DNA from: Gimesia aquarii
Lineage (GTDB): Bacteria > Planctomycetota > Planctomycetia > Planctomycetales > Planctomycetaceae
NCBI RefSeq assembly: GCF_007748175.1
Contig: NZ_CP037422.1
Coordinates: forward strand, 904,528-968,527
Direction: 5' to 3'
DNA: 64,000 nt
In this document: one piece after another, positions 19,409 to 31,270 of the stretch
Layout of the letters: every line of letters begins with the position of its first letter
Numbering within the stretch: position 1 is the first letter of the stretch
Position numbers and translations under genes: made by a program
Notes under the pieces: model-generated
Databases searched by the model: none
Seen by the model: only the letters and a program-made list of their open reading frames with translations
Told to the model about the DNA's origin: nothing

Positions 19409-19630
19409 ATCGAATTCCCTTGTTTCTGCGTGGCTGTAAATTCGCGCCAGTTTGGCGCAAGAGTCGTTTTTGAATGTTCAATCATTGTAGGAACTGGTTT
19501 CTATTTGGCAACCTGTAAGAGTGATAGTAGTAGAGATCTTACCTTCAGAACTTCCAGCTTGATAACCACACGCGATTGTGCTCTGGATCTAAAATCAAAA
19601 TGCTTCTGATCAATTGCTCATTCCTCAAAG

Positions 19631-19662
19631 AAAAAACGCATTGGCCGATAAAGACCAATGCG
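19631..19662 (-). terminator. Intrinsic terminator after the propeller gene
   Basis: On the minus strand an 8-bp stem (19655-19662 with 19637-19644) is followed by a run of six T (19636-19631). It lies 32 bases beyond the stop of the beta-propeller gene. Confidence 0.85.
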
Positions 19663-19693
19663 CATCATTTCTATAAATGGAATGAGAGTTGAC

Positions 19694-20698
19694 TTACTTC
19701 ACCCGTACTAACTTCATCAAACGCCCTGATACGTTCCAGTCTTGGACATACAAGTTCCCATCTTTGTCCCAGTACGAACCGTGTGTGCCACTGAAAATGC
19801 CTTCGCGCCACTTGTCTTGAGGCACATTGAAGTTCACTCTGGTTTTAGGATCTGAGTTATGTCCAAGAACCGCCATAATCGTATTGCTCTTATCGAGAAT
19901 GACAAGTCGCCCATGCAAATCGGGCACCGAAACAAATTCTCCCTGGATAGATGCGGAAGTTGGCATTCCCAGACCGGTGATCACAACATCCATGAAGTTT
20001 CCATCGAGGTCGTAGTGCAATAAACGGCCCTTGGGTTTGTGGTTTCGGTCGCAAATCAAGAGTCGCGGGGGATTATATCGCGTATCCAGTGTCATGCCAT
20101 GGGCGGTGTTGAACTCCTTCAAGCCATTCCCTTTCTTGCCAAAGTGCTTGAGGTATTTCCCGTTCTTGTCGAACTTGAAAATGTGATTACTAGCGTAGCC
20201 GTCCGCCAGGATGATATCCCCGTTGGGAGCAACCGTAATCGCCGTCGGATTGAACTTCTTCAAATTCAGTCCCGATTCTTTAGGAAACGGGAGCTTCAAC
20301 ACAATCTCTCCAGTCTCGGCATTGAACTTGATCCCCTCGGCGTTCGCATTTCGTGCCCCATAGATAAATTCGCCGTCCGCTTCATCACGGATTTCCATGT
20401 CGTGGATATTGGAATATTCGTCCCCCAGGAAACGACGAACCACTTTCCCATCCGGCGAGAACACAATCACGCCAATCCTGGCACTGGTGTAGATATTCCC
20501 TGCTTTATCGATAACCACACCACCGTGTGTCGGCCCTAGAACTGAGCGACCTTCTTCATCAAAGCCCCAACCAGGCACGGTGTCAAACGTCATGATCCCA
20601 CTGCCCATCCGCACCGGAGCCACCTTCTCGGCCGCAAACGCCGGTAGCGTCATACAAATCAAAACAGTCGCGGCAATATAAATCGAACACTTCTTCAT
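19694..20698 (-). CDS. Secreted NHL-type beta-propeller protein
   Basis: 334 residues with a clear signal peptide (MKKCSIYIAATVLICMTLPAFA). The mature part has repeated NHL/six-bladed propeller strands such as IVFSPDGKVVRRF, ITVAPNGDIILADGY and IFKFDKNGKYLKHFG. Such proteins bind ligands or hydrolyse lactones or peptides (peptidylglycine lyase-like). No enzyme motif can be fixed by eye. AGGA precedes the ATG. A strong terminator follows, so it is probably a single-gene unit. Confidence 0.85.
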   Translation of the reverse strand: MKKCSIYIAATVLICMTLPAFAAEKVAPVRMGSGIMTFDTVPGWGFDEEGRSVLGPTHGGVVIDKAGNIYTSARIGVIVFSPDGKVVRRFLGDEYSNIHDMEIRDEADGEFIYGARNANAEGIKFNAETGEIVLKLPFPKESGLNLKKFNPTAITVAPNGDIILADGYASNHIFKFDKNGKYLKHFGKKGNGLKEFNTAHGMTLDTRYNPPRLLICDRNHKPKGRLLHYDLDGNFMDVVITGLGMPTSASIQGEFVSVPDLHGRLVILDKSNTIMAVLGHNSDPKTRVNFNVPQDKWREGIFSGTHGSYWDKDGNLYVQDWNVSGRLMKLVRVK

Positions 20699-20942
20699 AA
20701 TCCAGGTTCCTGTCTATTGAAAATCAATCGGGATAAATCAACGAAGACCATTTTGGTTATTAAAAATGAGGCAGATCTATCCAGTATCCAGAGACGGCTC
20801 AGATATTGCAACAGGTGAAGTCAAAAAGACTCTGAATAGAAATTTTTCTCCTTTGGTTATTTTCCATTTTCATCCATGACAAAACAGTGTGTAATTTTAA
20901 TTGTTAATGTAAAGTGCATCACAATTCGATATTGATTAGAAT

Positions 20943-21446
20943 CTAGTCTATTAGTTCAACAGAAACCCCAAGACGGTGTAGAATATCTGCTAAATTCTGG
21001 AGAGACACTGCTTTCGGAATTCCATATAATAAAATGTGCCCCTCGATAAAGATGACCATCCCAGCATAAGATTTGCCCCATTCGTCTGGTCTCTTCAGTT
21101 GAATTTGCTCGATCAGATCCAGATCAATATTAAGTGGAATAAGTCCCGCCCATCCCCACCCGACAGCTCTTTTCAGGATAATGCGTTCTTCTTTGATGTT
21201 TACATTTCGCTGAATATTATCAACGTCAAGTGAGAGTGCCGCAATAATACCGACAGCAATACTTAGCGTAATTACTTCAATGAGCCCTTGAGCCACCCAC
21301 CCTTTGAAAAAAGCCAAGAGAATCATCACTATTGCAAAAACTATCACAATAAATATTCGCTTACACCAATCCCATCCTCCTCGGCTCCTAACCAGAAAAA
21401 ACCAGGGTTCATTCCAGGAAATCAGCGTAGAAGAACTCTCATTCAT
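20943..21446 (-). CDS. Small membrane protein of unknown function
   Basis: About 167 residues. Two hydrophobic helices lie in the first half (IFIVIVFAIVMILLAFF and VITLSIAVGIIAALSL). The C-terminal half is soluble, with alternating strands (RIILKRAVGWG, MVIFIEGHILLYG) ending in a helix, vaguely like a PH-type domain. The ATG at 21446 was chosen because the upstream extension is Lys/Arg-rich and unsupported. The gene is AT-rich with long AT-rich flanks and no operon partner. I do not recognise it. Confidence 0.6.
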   Translation of the reverse strand: MNESSSTLISWNEPWFFLVRSRGGWDWCKRIFIVIVFAIVMILLAFFKGWVAQGLIEVITLSIAVGIIAALSLDVDNIQRNVNIKEERIILKRAVGWGWAGLIPLNIDLDLIEQIQLKRPDEWGKSYAGMVIFIEGHILLYGIPKAVSLQNLADILHRLGVSVELID

Positions 21447-21856
21447 AATGACGATTCTTTTTCTTAATTTGTTGAACTGACAAGATACTTTGAAGGAATG
21501 GACCACAAAATCGTTGACTTAGTTATATTGTAGAAAGTAGAAGCAAAAACGATTTCAAAGGCCCAAGGAAGCAAATATGTAGAATCAAATTAGCTTACCC
21601 ATTTCCCTACGCTATACTTCAATAATTGAAACTTCAAGCTGAGTGAGGTAGACAGGTAAATGACCTGTAAATCAAATAAAAATCAGCAGATTCCACATTC
21701 TGTCAGAATCCTAAAATAATGATTCTGGAAATAACTAATTGAAAATGTTATCAAACCACAATCCAGATAACCCGTCTGAATGGAACAGAGATCCAGAAAT
21801 CGCAACGAATTATTCAAACAGATAACCCTTCAAAGCTACCTTCTTCAAATCGTACC
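21447..21856. other. AT-rich intergenic region, no gene seen
   Basis: About 400 bases between two minus-strand genes. A small inverted repeat (ACAGGT with ACCTGT, 21652-21668) is the only local structure I see. It should contain the promoter of the small membrane protein gene. Confidence 0.35.
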
Positions 21857-23581
21857 TCATTTCACATAGAGTGCACTGAAACAAATATCGGTTTTCTTCT
21901 CTCCTTCAAAAGTCACTTTCATACGTATACGATCTGGCAAATCTTTGATCTCCTGCTTACCGTTCCATGTGATGGGGATCTGGAAGCCACTCTTGTTTAT
22001 GGTTGCTGCGTTCTCACCTGAGAACTTTGCCAGGGGAATCGTGTTGTCGTTCAAGAGTTCGATTTTGAGCTGGGCCGCCTCGCTCAATCCATCGGCGTTG
22101 ACATAAAAGCGATGTGCCCCTTCCCCTTTCAAATTCACGGCGGTGGTGATGAACTCGCTTTTGATCTTTGGTAGCTGGTAGTTACCGTTGCCCTTAGTGG
22201 TTTCATCGACTTTCAGATCCGCAAAGCGGTCACGTGGGAGCGTGGCGATGCCGACTCCACCTCGTGGTGGTGAACCTTGCCAGTTTCGTGGATCCCAGGC
22301 GCCGTAATAAATGAAAGTCTGGTCGCCAATGTTTTCGAAACCCTGTCCCTGAAGCAGACCGCCTTGGTCCCACGCTCCATCTTGACCTCTCTTCAGAAAC
22401 ACCCATTCGTGGGCTGGTTGTCGGAATTGAACACCATCGTTACTGACTACAAATCCTAAGTCGACGGTGACATTTTCCCATTCTTTTGCACCGTGCCAGA
22501 TGCCTGAGATACCAACGAGTACATTCCCACGATTCCACACACTCACACCTTCGTGATTTTGCTCACCCTCACGACTCTTTCCTGGCCCCAGCAGTTTGTG
22601 CTGCGCCGTACGCACAAAGCCCACCGTGCTGGCATGGGACCAGTTCACGAAGTCGGGTGAGATGAATTGTCTGACCACTCGGCCATGATAGGGACGCGAC
22701 GCCACAATCGCGTTCTGACCGTTGAGATAGTACAAGCCATCGCACTTATAGAGCCCGCCCACCGGTTCGAAATGTAACGCCGGTAAGACCATGTCTTTCT
22801 GTGGTAGCTCTGCACCAACAGGCTTTGTTTCAATCAGTAATTTCCACCGCAGGCCATCTGCACTTGCATAAGGGGCAAACGTCCCCAACCGCACATCGTG
22901 CTTGGGAAACCAGACATGTGCCCCCAGCTTGTATCGTCGACCTGGATTGGGGTCATCTGGCTCGAACAGCACTTTGACATTCACAGTTCCCAGCCGGGGG
23001 TCCATCAACACCAGATTGTTATTGCGATTGCCATTATATTCCACCAGTCCCAAATTCGGCTTGGTCCAATGCACACCGTCCTGACTTTCCGCATATGCCA
23101 CACGCCATGGTGAGGAACGCGGTACACTTCGATCAAGCCGATCATCGCCGGCTGCCACATACCACATGCGGTACTTGTCAATCTCTCGAATGACTGAGCC
23201 GTAAAACTGTACGGCCCACGAATCGGGAGTTCCTGGCGGACCACGACGCAGTACCGGGTTCGCTGGGTGCCGCTGCGGCGATCGCATTTCGAGCTTGAGG
23301 TTTTGCATAAAAGGAATTGAGACGTCATCAAAAGCAAACAAAGTGATCGCTTTCGTCTCATCAAAGTATTTGGAATCGCTGACGTTCGACTTCCCAGAGA
23401 ATGAGACGAAAGATTGTGGAACAATCTCTTGAATTTCGTACTCAGTCTGTGCTGGCTCAGCTTGTGATGTCTCAGTCTGAGTCGACTGAGTGTTATCACA
23501 CGCCGTAATCGAGCTGAGCACAAAACCAACGCAGAGAAATCGCCCCCAACTCATAATAAAACCACAACTTAGTTCAGACAT
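21857..23581 (-). CDS. Lipoprotein with five-bladed-propeller glycosidase-like fold
   Basis: 574 residues. A signal sequence ends in a lipobox (ITAC, Cys28), so it should be a lipid-anchored exported protein. The following about 25 residues are a Gln/Thr-rich linker. The rest contains HPANPVLRRG, YRMWYVAAGD, RVAYAESQDGVHWTKPNLG and a C-terminal jelly-roll-like region, the pattern of GH32/GH43-like five-bladed propellers common in planctomycetes. AGAGGTGAG sits just before the ATG at 23581. Catalytic carboxylates cannot be fixed by eye, so the activity is only inferred. Confidence 0.82.
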   Translation of the reverse strand: MSELSCGFIMSWGRFLCVGFVLSSITACDNTQSTQTETSQAEPAQTEYEIQEIVPQSFVSFSGKSNVSDSKYFDETKAITLFAFDDVSIPFMQNLKLEMRSPQRHPANPVLRRGPPGTPDSWAVQFYGSVIREIDKYRMWYVAAGDDRLDRSVPRSSPWRVAYAESQDGVHWTKPNLGLVEYNGNRNNNLVLMDPRLGTVNVKVLFEPDDPNPGRRYKLGAHVWFPKHDVRLGTFAPYASADGLRWKLLIETKPVGAELPQKDMVLPALHFEPVGGLYKCDGLYYLNGQNAIVASRPYHGRVVRQFISPDFVNWSHASTVGFVRTAQHKLLGPGKSREGEQNHEGVSVWNRGNVLVGISGIWHGAKEWENVTVDLGFVVSNDGVQFRQPAHEWVFLKRGQDGAWDQGGLLQGQGFENIGDQTFIYYGAWDPRNWQGSPPRGGVGIATLPRDRFADLKVDETTKGNGNYQLPKIKSEFITTAVNLKGEGAHRFYVNADGLSEAAQLKIELLNDNTIPLAKFSGENAATINKSGFQIPITWNGKQEIKDLPDRIRMKVTFEGEKKTDICFSALYVK

Positions 23582-23915
23582 TGCTCACCTCTCATAAAAG
23601 TGTTTGTGAACTTTTATCGTAATCAATCCTCAACCTCGAATCGAGAACTTAATGCTTATATACGAAGGGATTCAGGCTGAATTTGGATTCAAGGCTTCAT
23701 TGCGATCTTGATCCTTTTACAAAGATCTGGTGCTTGTAAATTCTGCCAGAGTAGATGTAATTCTAATCATAGGTTCGTTGCAAATCAGCTTGCCAGTTTG
23801 CATTTCTCCCCTAAATTCACTTATCGTCTCTTTGGCATACACTTTGCTATTCTGCTGATCCGTTGAGCAGAGAGAATTTGCTCATTTTTCAATTCTAGTC
23901 ATGGAGGATCAATAG
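23582..23915. other. Divergent intergenic region between GH-like lipoprotein and CBM-like protein
   Basis: About 330 bases. It carries a sigma-54-type promoter at 23833-23848 for the plus-strand gene and an imperfect inverted repeat TGCAAA...TTTGCA at 23779-23802 upstream of it. No gene is seen. Confidence 0.6.
23833..23848 (+). promoter_or_regulatory. Sigma-54 (RpoN)-type promoter
   Basis: TGGCATACACTTTGCT has GG and GC doublets separated by exactly ten bases, matching the -24/-12 consensus TGGCAC-N5-TTGCW with one change at the sixth position. It lies about 68 bases upstream of the secreted CBM-like gene start. No activator-binding site is proven; the inverted repeat at 23779-23802 is a candidate. 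Confidence 0.65.
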
Positions 23916-24482
23916 ATGAAACTGTTACTTGCTTTGTTATGCAGCACGGTTGCTGCGGCTTCCACAACCAATGTCAACAATTCGGGATTTGAAGACATTA
24001 GTGAGCGCACCAGACTACCCGTTGGCTGGGGATATACTTCGCTTCCCGGTCAGTCTGATCTAGTTGAATATAAGGTCACCACCGTACCAGGTGATGAGAA
24101 TTCCAAGGCGCTTGCGATCACAGTTTCCAGTGACCACCCCGATCAACGAGTTGCGTATAATGCATTTCAAGACGTCCCGGGTATTGAAAGTGGTAAAACA
24201 TACAAAGTATCTGCTCGCGTACAAACGCGTGGTTTAGAAACGATGCCCATGGTGGCTGTGCAGTGTATTGATCAAACAGGGAAAAAATATCTTGGTTTTG
24301 CACGAACACCCGAACGAAAACTTCAGCAGGACATAAAAGAATGGCAGTCAGTTGAGACGATGGTAACCGTTCCTGCAGGAACAGCAAAATTCCGATTGCG
24401 TGCAGGTATTCCCGCCCAGGGTAATGCGGGTGGCACAGCGATTCTCGACGACATCACTGTGATAGAAGTCGAGAGCAAATAG
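23916..24482 (+). CDS. Secreted carbohydrate-binding-module-like protein
   Basis: 188 residues: a short signal peptide (MKLLLALLCSTVAAAS) then a single beta-sandwich domain. The pattern NSGFEDI...LPVGWGY at the start and GGTAILDDITVIEVES at the end is typical of CBM4/9/22-like jelly rolls. It probably binds a polysaccharide outside the cell; there is no catalytic domain. GGAGG lies about eight bases before the ATG. It has a sigma-54-type promoter and its own terminator, so it is a monocistronic, specifically regulated gene. Confidence 0.82.
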   Translation: MKLLLALLCSTVAAASTTNVNNSGFEDISERTRLPVGWGYTSLPGQSDLVEYKVTTVPGDENSKALAITVSSDHPDQRVAYNAFQDVPGIESGKTYKVSARVQTRGLETMPMVAVQCIDQTGKKYLGFARTPERKLQQDIKEWQSVETMVTVPAGTAKFRLRAGIPAQGNAGGTAILDDITVIEVESK

Positions 24483-24539
24483 GCAAACGGATGGCCTTCT
24501 AACAAGTAGATCTCAAACAAATATCTCGTAAAACATTGT

Positions 24540-24580
24540 GCTCAAGAGTGAACTATGCAGACACTCTTGAGCTTGTTTTT
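24540..24580 (+). terminator. Intrinsic terminator after the CBM-like gene
   Basis: A perfect 11-bp stem (24540-24550 with 24562-24572) and an eleven-base loop are followed by TTGTTTTT. Confidence 0.92.
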
Positions 24581-24641
24581 CGACAAATTCTATTAGTCGT
24601 ATTGACTCAAAATCGATTTATAAGATCATCACTGAAAGATC

Positions 24642-27908
<3,267 letters not shown>

Positions 27909-27913
27909 GGATC

Positions 27914-29350
27914 TCACTCCTTCTCTGCTTTGGTGTTCGTTCTGGATTGAGGCAGGCGATACCGCTCTGCGTTGGCTTCAATTCCTTTTGGTATTTTTGC
28001 CATCGTGCGTGAAAGCCACTTTTCTTTTGGTACTGGCACATAATTATCTGGTAAGTCACTGGCAACTGGTTCGATGGTTTCATTCGAGGTCTCAACGGTG
28101 ATTCCAGGGTAAACCCGTTGCAAGCCACGTGTCACAATTTCTTCTGAACCATCGAGACCAGAACGAATGATTCGCAAGCCGTGTGAGATGGGACCGGTGG
28201 TAATGACCCGTCTATTAACCACCCCTTGCTTATCAATCACATACACAAACTTTTCAGATTGGTCGCTGCCGATGGCGCTGTCGGGAATCAAGACTGCGTC
28301 GTAACGACCACTGCCCGGTAACCGGAGTTTTACAAAGAGCCCCGGTGTTAACAATTCATCTTCATTGGCGAGGATCGCGCGGCCTCGCATCGTTCCCGTA
28401 TTGACATCAATCCGGTTGTCAACAAAATCCATATGCCCATTGTGCGGATAACCCTGCTCGTCGATGAGGGCAACATAAACCGGGTTTTTGACATCGCGGG
28501 AACTGGCACGTTTCCCTTCACGCGCTAATCGCACATATTTCAAAAAATCATGCTCATTCGCATCAAAGTAACAATGAATGGGTTTGAGTGAAACGATCGT
28601 GGTGATCAATGTTGAAAGGCTTGTCCCTCCACTGATCAGATTTCCTTCAGTCACATAACGTCGACTGATGCGGCCCGTAATTGGAGCGCGGATTTGTGTG
28701 TATTTCAGATTGAGCACAGCCGACTCGATATTGGCTTTCGCGGTCTCAATTGCAGCCTGAGCTGTTGCGATCCCAGCTTTGGCAGATTCAATTTTTGCGT
28801 TAGCTGCTTCGATGGCTGCGGTCGCCTGTAACTGTTCACTTTCCGTCACATCGATTTCTTCTTTTGTGACGGCCTTTCTCGCAAATAAGCGCTTTACACG
28901 ATCCAGCCGACGATCAGCCAGGGTCAATTGTGCATTCACGTCAGACTTTTCGGCAATCGCCTGCTTGTAAAGCGAGTTCGCCTCCGCGAGTCTAGCGGTC
29001 GCTTCTTCCAGTCGCGCTTTGGCTGCGTTATGTTCCGCTTTGAATGGGCGCTGGTCAATTATTGCCAGCAGGTCACCACTCTGTACCATTTGCCCTTCAT
29101 CAAAATGTGTTGACTCAAGATACCCACTGACTCTGGCACGCACTTCAACGGAATCAATGGCATCCAGCCGCCCCGTGTATTCGTCCCATTCAACAATAGG
29201 CATCACAAGCGGTTTCGCTACGGTCACTTTAACAGTAGCAGGAGCGGAAGGCTTGGACGACACTTCTTGTGTGCAGCCAACTACAAAAAGCAGTGATGCA
29301 CTGGTCACAAATCCTGCTGCTTGCCACATGAATTCTGAATACGATTTCAT
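27914..29350 (-). CDS. RND efflux periplasmic adaptor (membrane fusion protein), lipoprotein
   Basis: 478 residues. The signal sequence ends in a lipobox (FVVGC, about Cys26). The order is adaptor-typical: a lipoyl/barrel half near 50-95, a long Ala/Glu-rich coiled hairpin at about 110-205 with EATARLAEAN, a second lipoyl half (YTQIRAPITGRISRRYV), a beta barrel and a membrane-proximal domain (VRLPGSGRYDAVLIPDSAIG). It bridges the pump to an outer-membrane channel. GGAG lies eight bases before the ATG. The stop overlaps the start region of the pump gene. Confidence 0.95.
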   Translation of the reverse strand: MKSYSEFMWQAAGFVTSASLLFVVGCTQEVSSKPSAPATVKVTVAKPLVMPIVEWDEYTGRLDAIDSVEVRARVSGYLESTHFDEGQMVQSGDLLAIIDQRPFKAEHNAAKARLEEATARLAEANSLYKQAIAEKSDVNAQLTLADRRLDRVKRLFARKAVTKEEIDVTESEQLQATAAIEAANAKIESAKAGIATAQAAIETAKANIESAVLNLKYTQIRAPITGRISRRYVTEGNLISGGTSLSTLITTIVSLKPIHCYFDANEHDFLKYVRLAREGKRASSRDVKNPVYVALIDEQGYPHNGHMDFVDNRIDVNTGTMRGRAILANEDELLTPGLFVKLRLPGSGRYDAVLIPDSAIGSDQSEKFVYVIDKQGVVNRRVITTGPISHGLRIIRSGLDGSEEIVTRGLQRVYPGITVETSNETIEPVASDLPDNYVPVPKEKWLSRTMAKIPKGIEANAERYRLPQSRTNTKAEKE

Positions 29351-29668
29351 TCATACTCCAGGCTACTCAACGTTTGACGGTTCACTGCAATACATGAAAG
29401 CTGACAACCACCCTTCGGCGACGCCTTAAACAAACTTGTATTTAGTAAACATCTTAGACGATTGAGCGCATCATCAATTTAGCTGATTCTATTTTACTTT
29501 ACAAACATATTCGACATTGTGCGTATTTATATATTCAGATGCAGTCTAGGCATGACTTCTCTATAAACAATCCGCAACATACGTATAGAATCTGGTAAAT
29601 TGATTTGCAGAGGCACTTGCGCTCTGGATTGGCAATACTTGAAATAAATAGCTGAGAAACTTTGAATA
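29351..29668 (-). other. Intergenic region upstream of the efflux operon
   Basis: About 320 AT-rich bases between the efflux operon and the 3' end of glgC. It should contain the efflux promoter. I see no terminator, operator or gene that I would defend, and no adjacent TetR-type regulator gene. Confidence 0.3.
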
Positions 29669-30952
29669 TCAGAGTTCCCAATTATCAGGAAGGACAGTCC
29701 CCTTAGGAACTACGATGATCCCATCTCGGATCAGGACATCAGTGTGGTCGAAATCCTGTTCGGTGTGGCCGTTGAGTTCAATGCGGACGTTTTTGCCGAC
29801 ACGACAGTTTTTATCGACGATAGCACCGTCGATGAACGCGCCCTCATCAATACCAAAGGGGGGTAAGTTTTCGTTTTCTATATTGTCTTTTAATTGATCC
29901 TGATAGAAATCCGCTCCCATCACTACTGAATTGCGGATCGTCACATTCTTGCCAATGCGACAGCGGAGACCAATGACACTATTTTCGATTACGGTTCCTT
30001 CATCGATCTCACATCCATCCGCTATCAGGCTGCGATTAATTGTGACCCCTTCACAGCGCGTCGGTGGCAGAAAACGCGGTCGGGAATAGATGGGGGCTTT
30101 CTCTACCACAAAATCAAAAGGTGGATTGGGGTTCGCCAACGCCAGATTTGCTTCGTAAAAAGAACGGATCGTCCCAATATCTTCCCAATAGCCATCGAAC
30201 AAATGCGCATGGACCTGATGCGTACGAATCGACATCGGAAAGATTTCTTTACCGAAGTCTTCATAAGTCGACTTCTTCAATAGATCGACCAGTAAATCGC
30301 GATTGAATAGATAGATGCCCATACTGGCCAGACAATCGCGGCCTTTACTTTCGATGCCCTGCTGATCAATCCAGGCCGGAGAGGTACGTACCAGTTCAAG
30401 TTCCTCTTCCGTTTGTGGTTTTTCCAGGAAACCTTCCACGCGTCCCTCATCATTGACGCGCATGATCCCGAAAGCGGAAGCCTGTTCGCTGGAAAGCGGT
30501 ACCGTTGCAATCGTGACATCGGCTTTTGAATCGATATGTGTTTGCAGCATTTTCTGATAATCCATCCGATAAAGCTGGTCACCGGAGAGAATCAAAACGT
30601 AGTCGATACCCGATTGTTCAATGACGCGGATATTTTTGCGAACGGCATCGGCGGTTCCCTGATACCAGTCAGTCCCTGACATCGTCTGCTGTGCTGCCAG
30701 GATTTCCACAAATCCGCCACCAAACGAATCAAACTTATAAGTTTGCCGAATATGACGATGCAGGCTGACAGAATTAAATTGGGTTATCAGATAAATGCGG
30801 CTTAATTCACTATTGATACAATTCGAGATCGGGATATCAATTAAACGATATTTTCCAGCCAGTGGCACGGCTGGTTTTGAGCGAAGTTGCGTAAGTGGAA
30901 ACAAACGTGTGCCCTTGCCGCCCCCGAGAATGAGGCTGACTACATTTTTCAT
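29669..30952 (-). CDS. glgC: Glucose-1-phosphate adenylyltransferase (ADP-glucose pyrophosphorylase)
   Basis: 427 residues. The nucleotidyltransferase motif LGGGKGTRLFPLT starts at residue 9; SKPAVPLAGKYRLIDIPISN and the FVEILAAQQ segment follow. The C-terminal left-handed beta-helix is seen as repeated ITIRNSVVMG and VIENSVIGL hexads. It makes ADP-glucose from ATP and glucose-1-phosphate, the committed step of bacterial glycogen synthesis. No Shine-Dalgarno is clear before the ATG. Other glycogen genes are not in the window. Confidence 0.97.
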   Translation of the reverse strand: MKNVVSLILGGGKGTRLFPLTQLRSKPAVPLAGKYRLIDIPISNCINSELSRIYLITQFNSVSLHRHIRQTYKFDSFGGGFVEILAAQQTMSGTDWYQGTADAVRKNIRVIEQSGIDYVLILSGDQLYRMDYQKMLQTHIDSKADVTIATVPLSSEQASAFGIMRVNDEGRVEGFLEKPQTEEELELVRTSPAWIDQQGIESKGRDCLASMGIYLFNRDLLVDLLKKSTYEDFGKEIFPMSIRTHQVHAHLFDGYWEDIGTIRSFYEANLALANPNPPFDFVVEKAPIYSRPRFLPPTRCEGVTINRSLIADGCEIDEGTVIENSVIGLRCRIGKNVTIRNSVVMGADFYQDQLKDNIENENLPPFGIDEGAFIDGAIVDKNCRVGKNVRIELNGHTEQDFDHTDVLIRDGIIVVPKGTVLPDNWEL

Positions 30953-31270
30953 TGAACGACTCGATTCTAATGCGCCGCTGATACTATAAGTTCACGCAGC
31001 TTTCTTAGCAAACTTAATGAACAGTTTGCTCTTTAATTGATGTCTTACTTATTGCCTTCATGTTACTCAGATTCTAACTCACAAACTAGTTTATAATGAC
31101 TTGTACTCCGAGTGCTTGGAAAAAATATCGATTAAATTCAAATCTGTATTGATCAGGCAATTTAGGAGAATTCCAGGGTGGGAACTGCTTAATGAGAGCG
31201 TTAAGATATGATAAATTCCCATTCAAAAAACGGTTTTTGTCCCATCAAATTCTCACCGAGGAGTATCACT
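30953..31270. other. Divergent region between glgC and the PVC cytochrome gene
   Basis: About 320 bases. A perfect -10 hexamer TATAAT lies at 31092-31097 on the plus strand, but no good -35 partner is seen at 17 bases. The stretch 31208-31270 is open in the frame of the downstream gene but is judged to be leader because a better start lies at 31271. Confidence 0.35.

Noticed and set aside
23779..23802. A second sigma-54 promoter on the minus strand within the TGCAAA/TTTGCA repeat
   Set aside because: Read on the minus strand the GG and GC doublets are eleven bases apart, one too many; kept only as a possible activator site.
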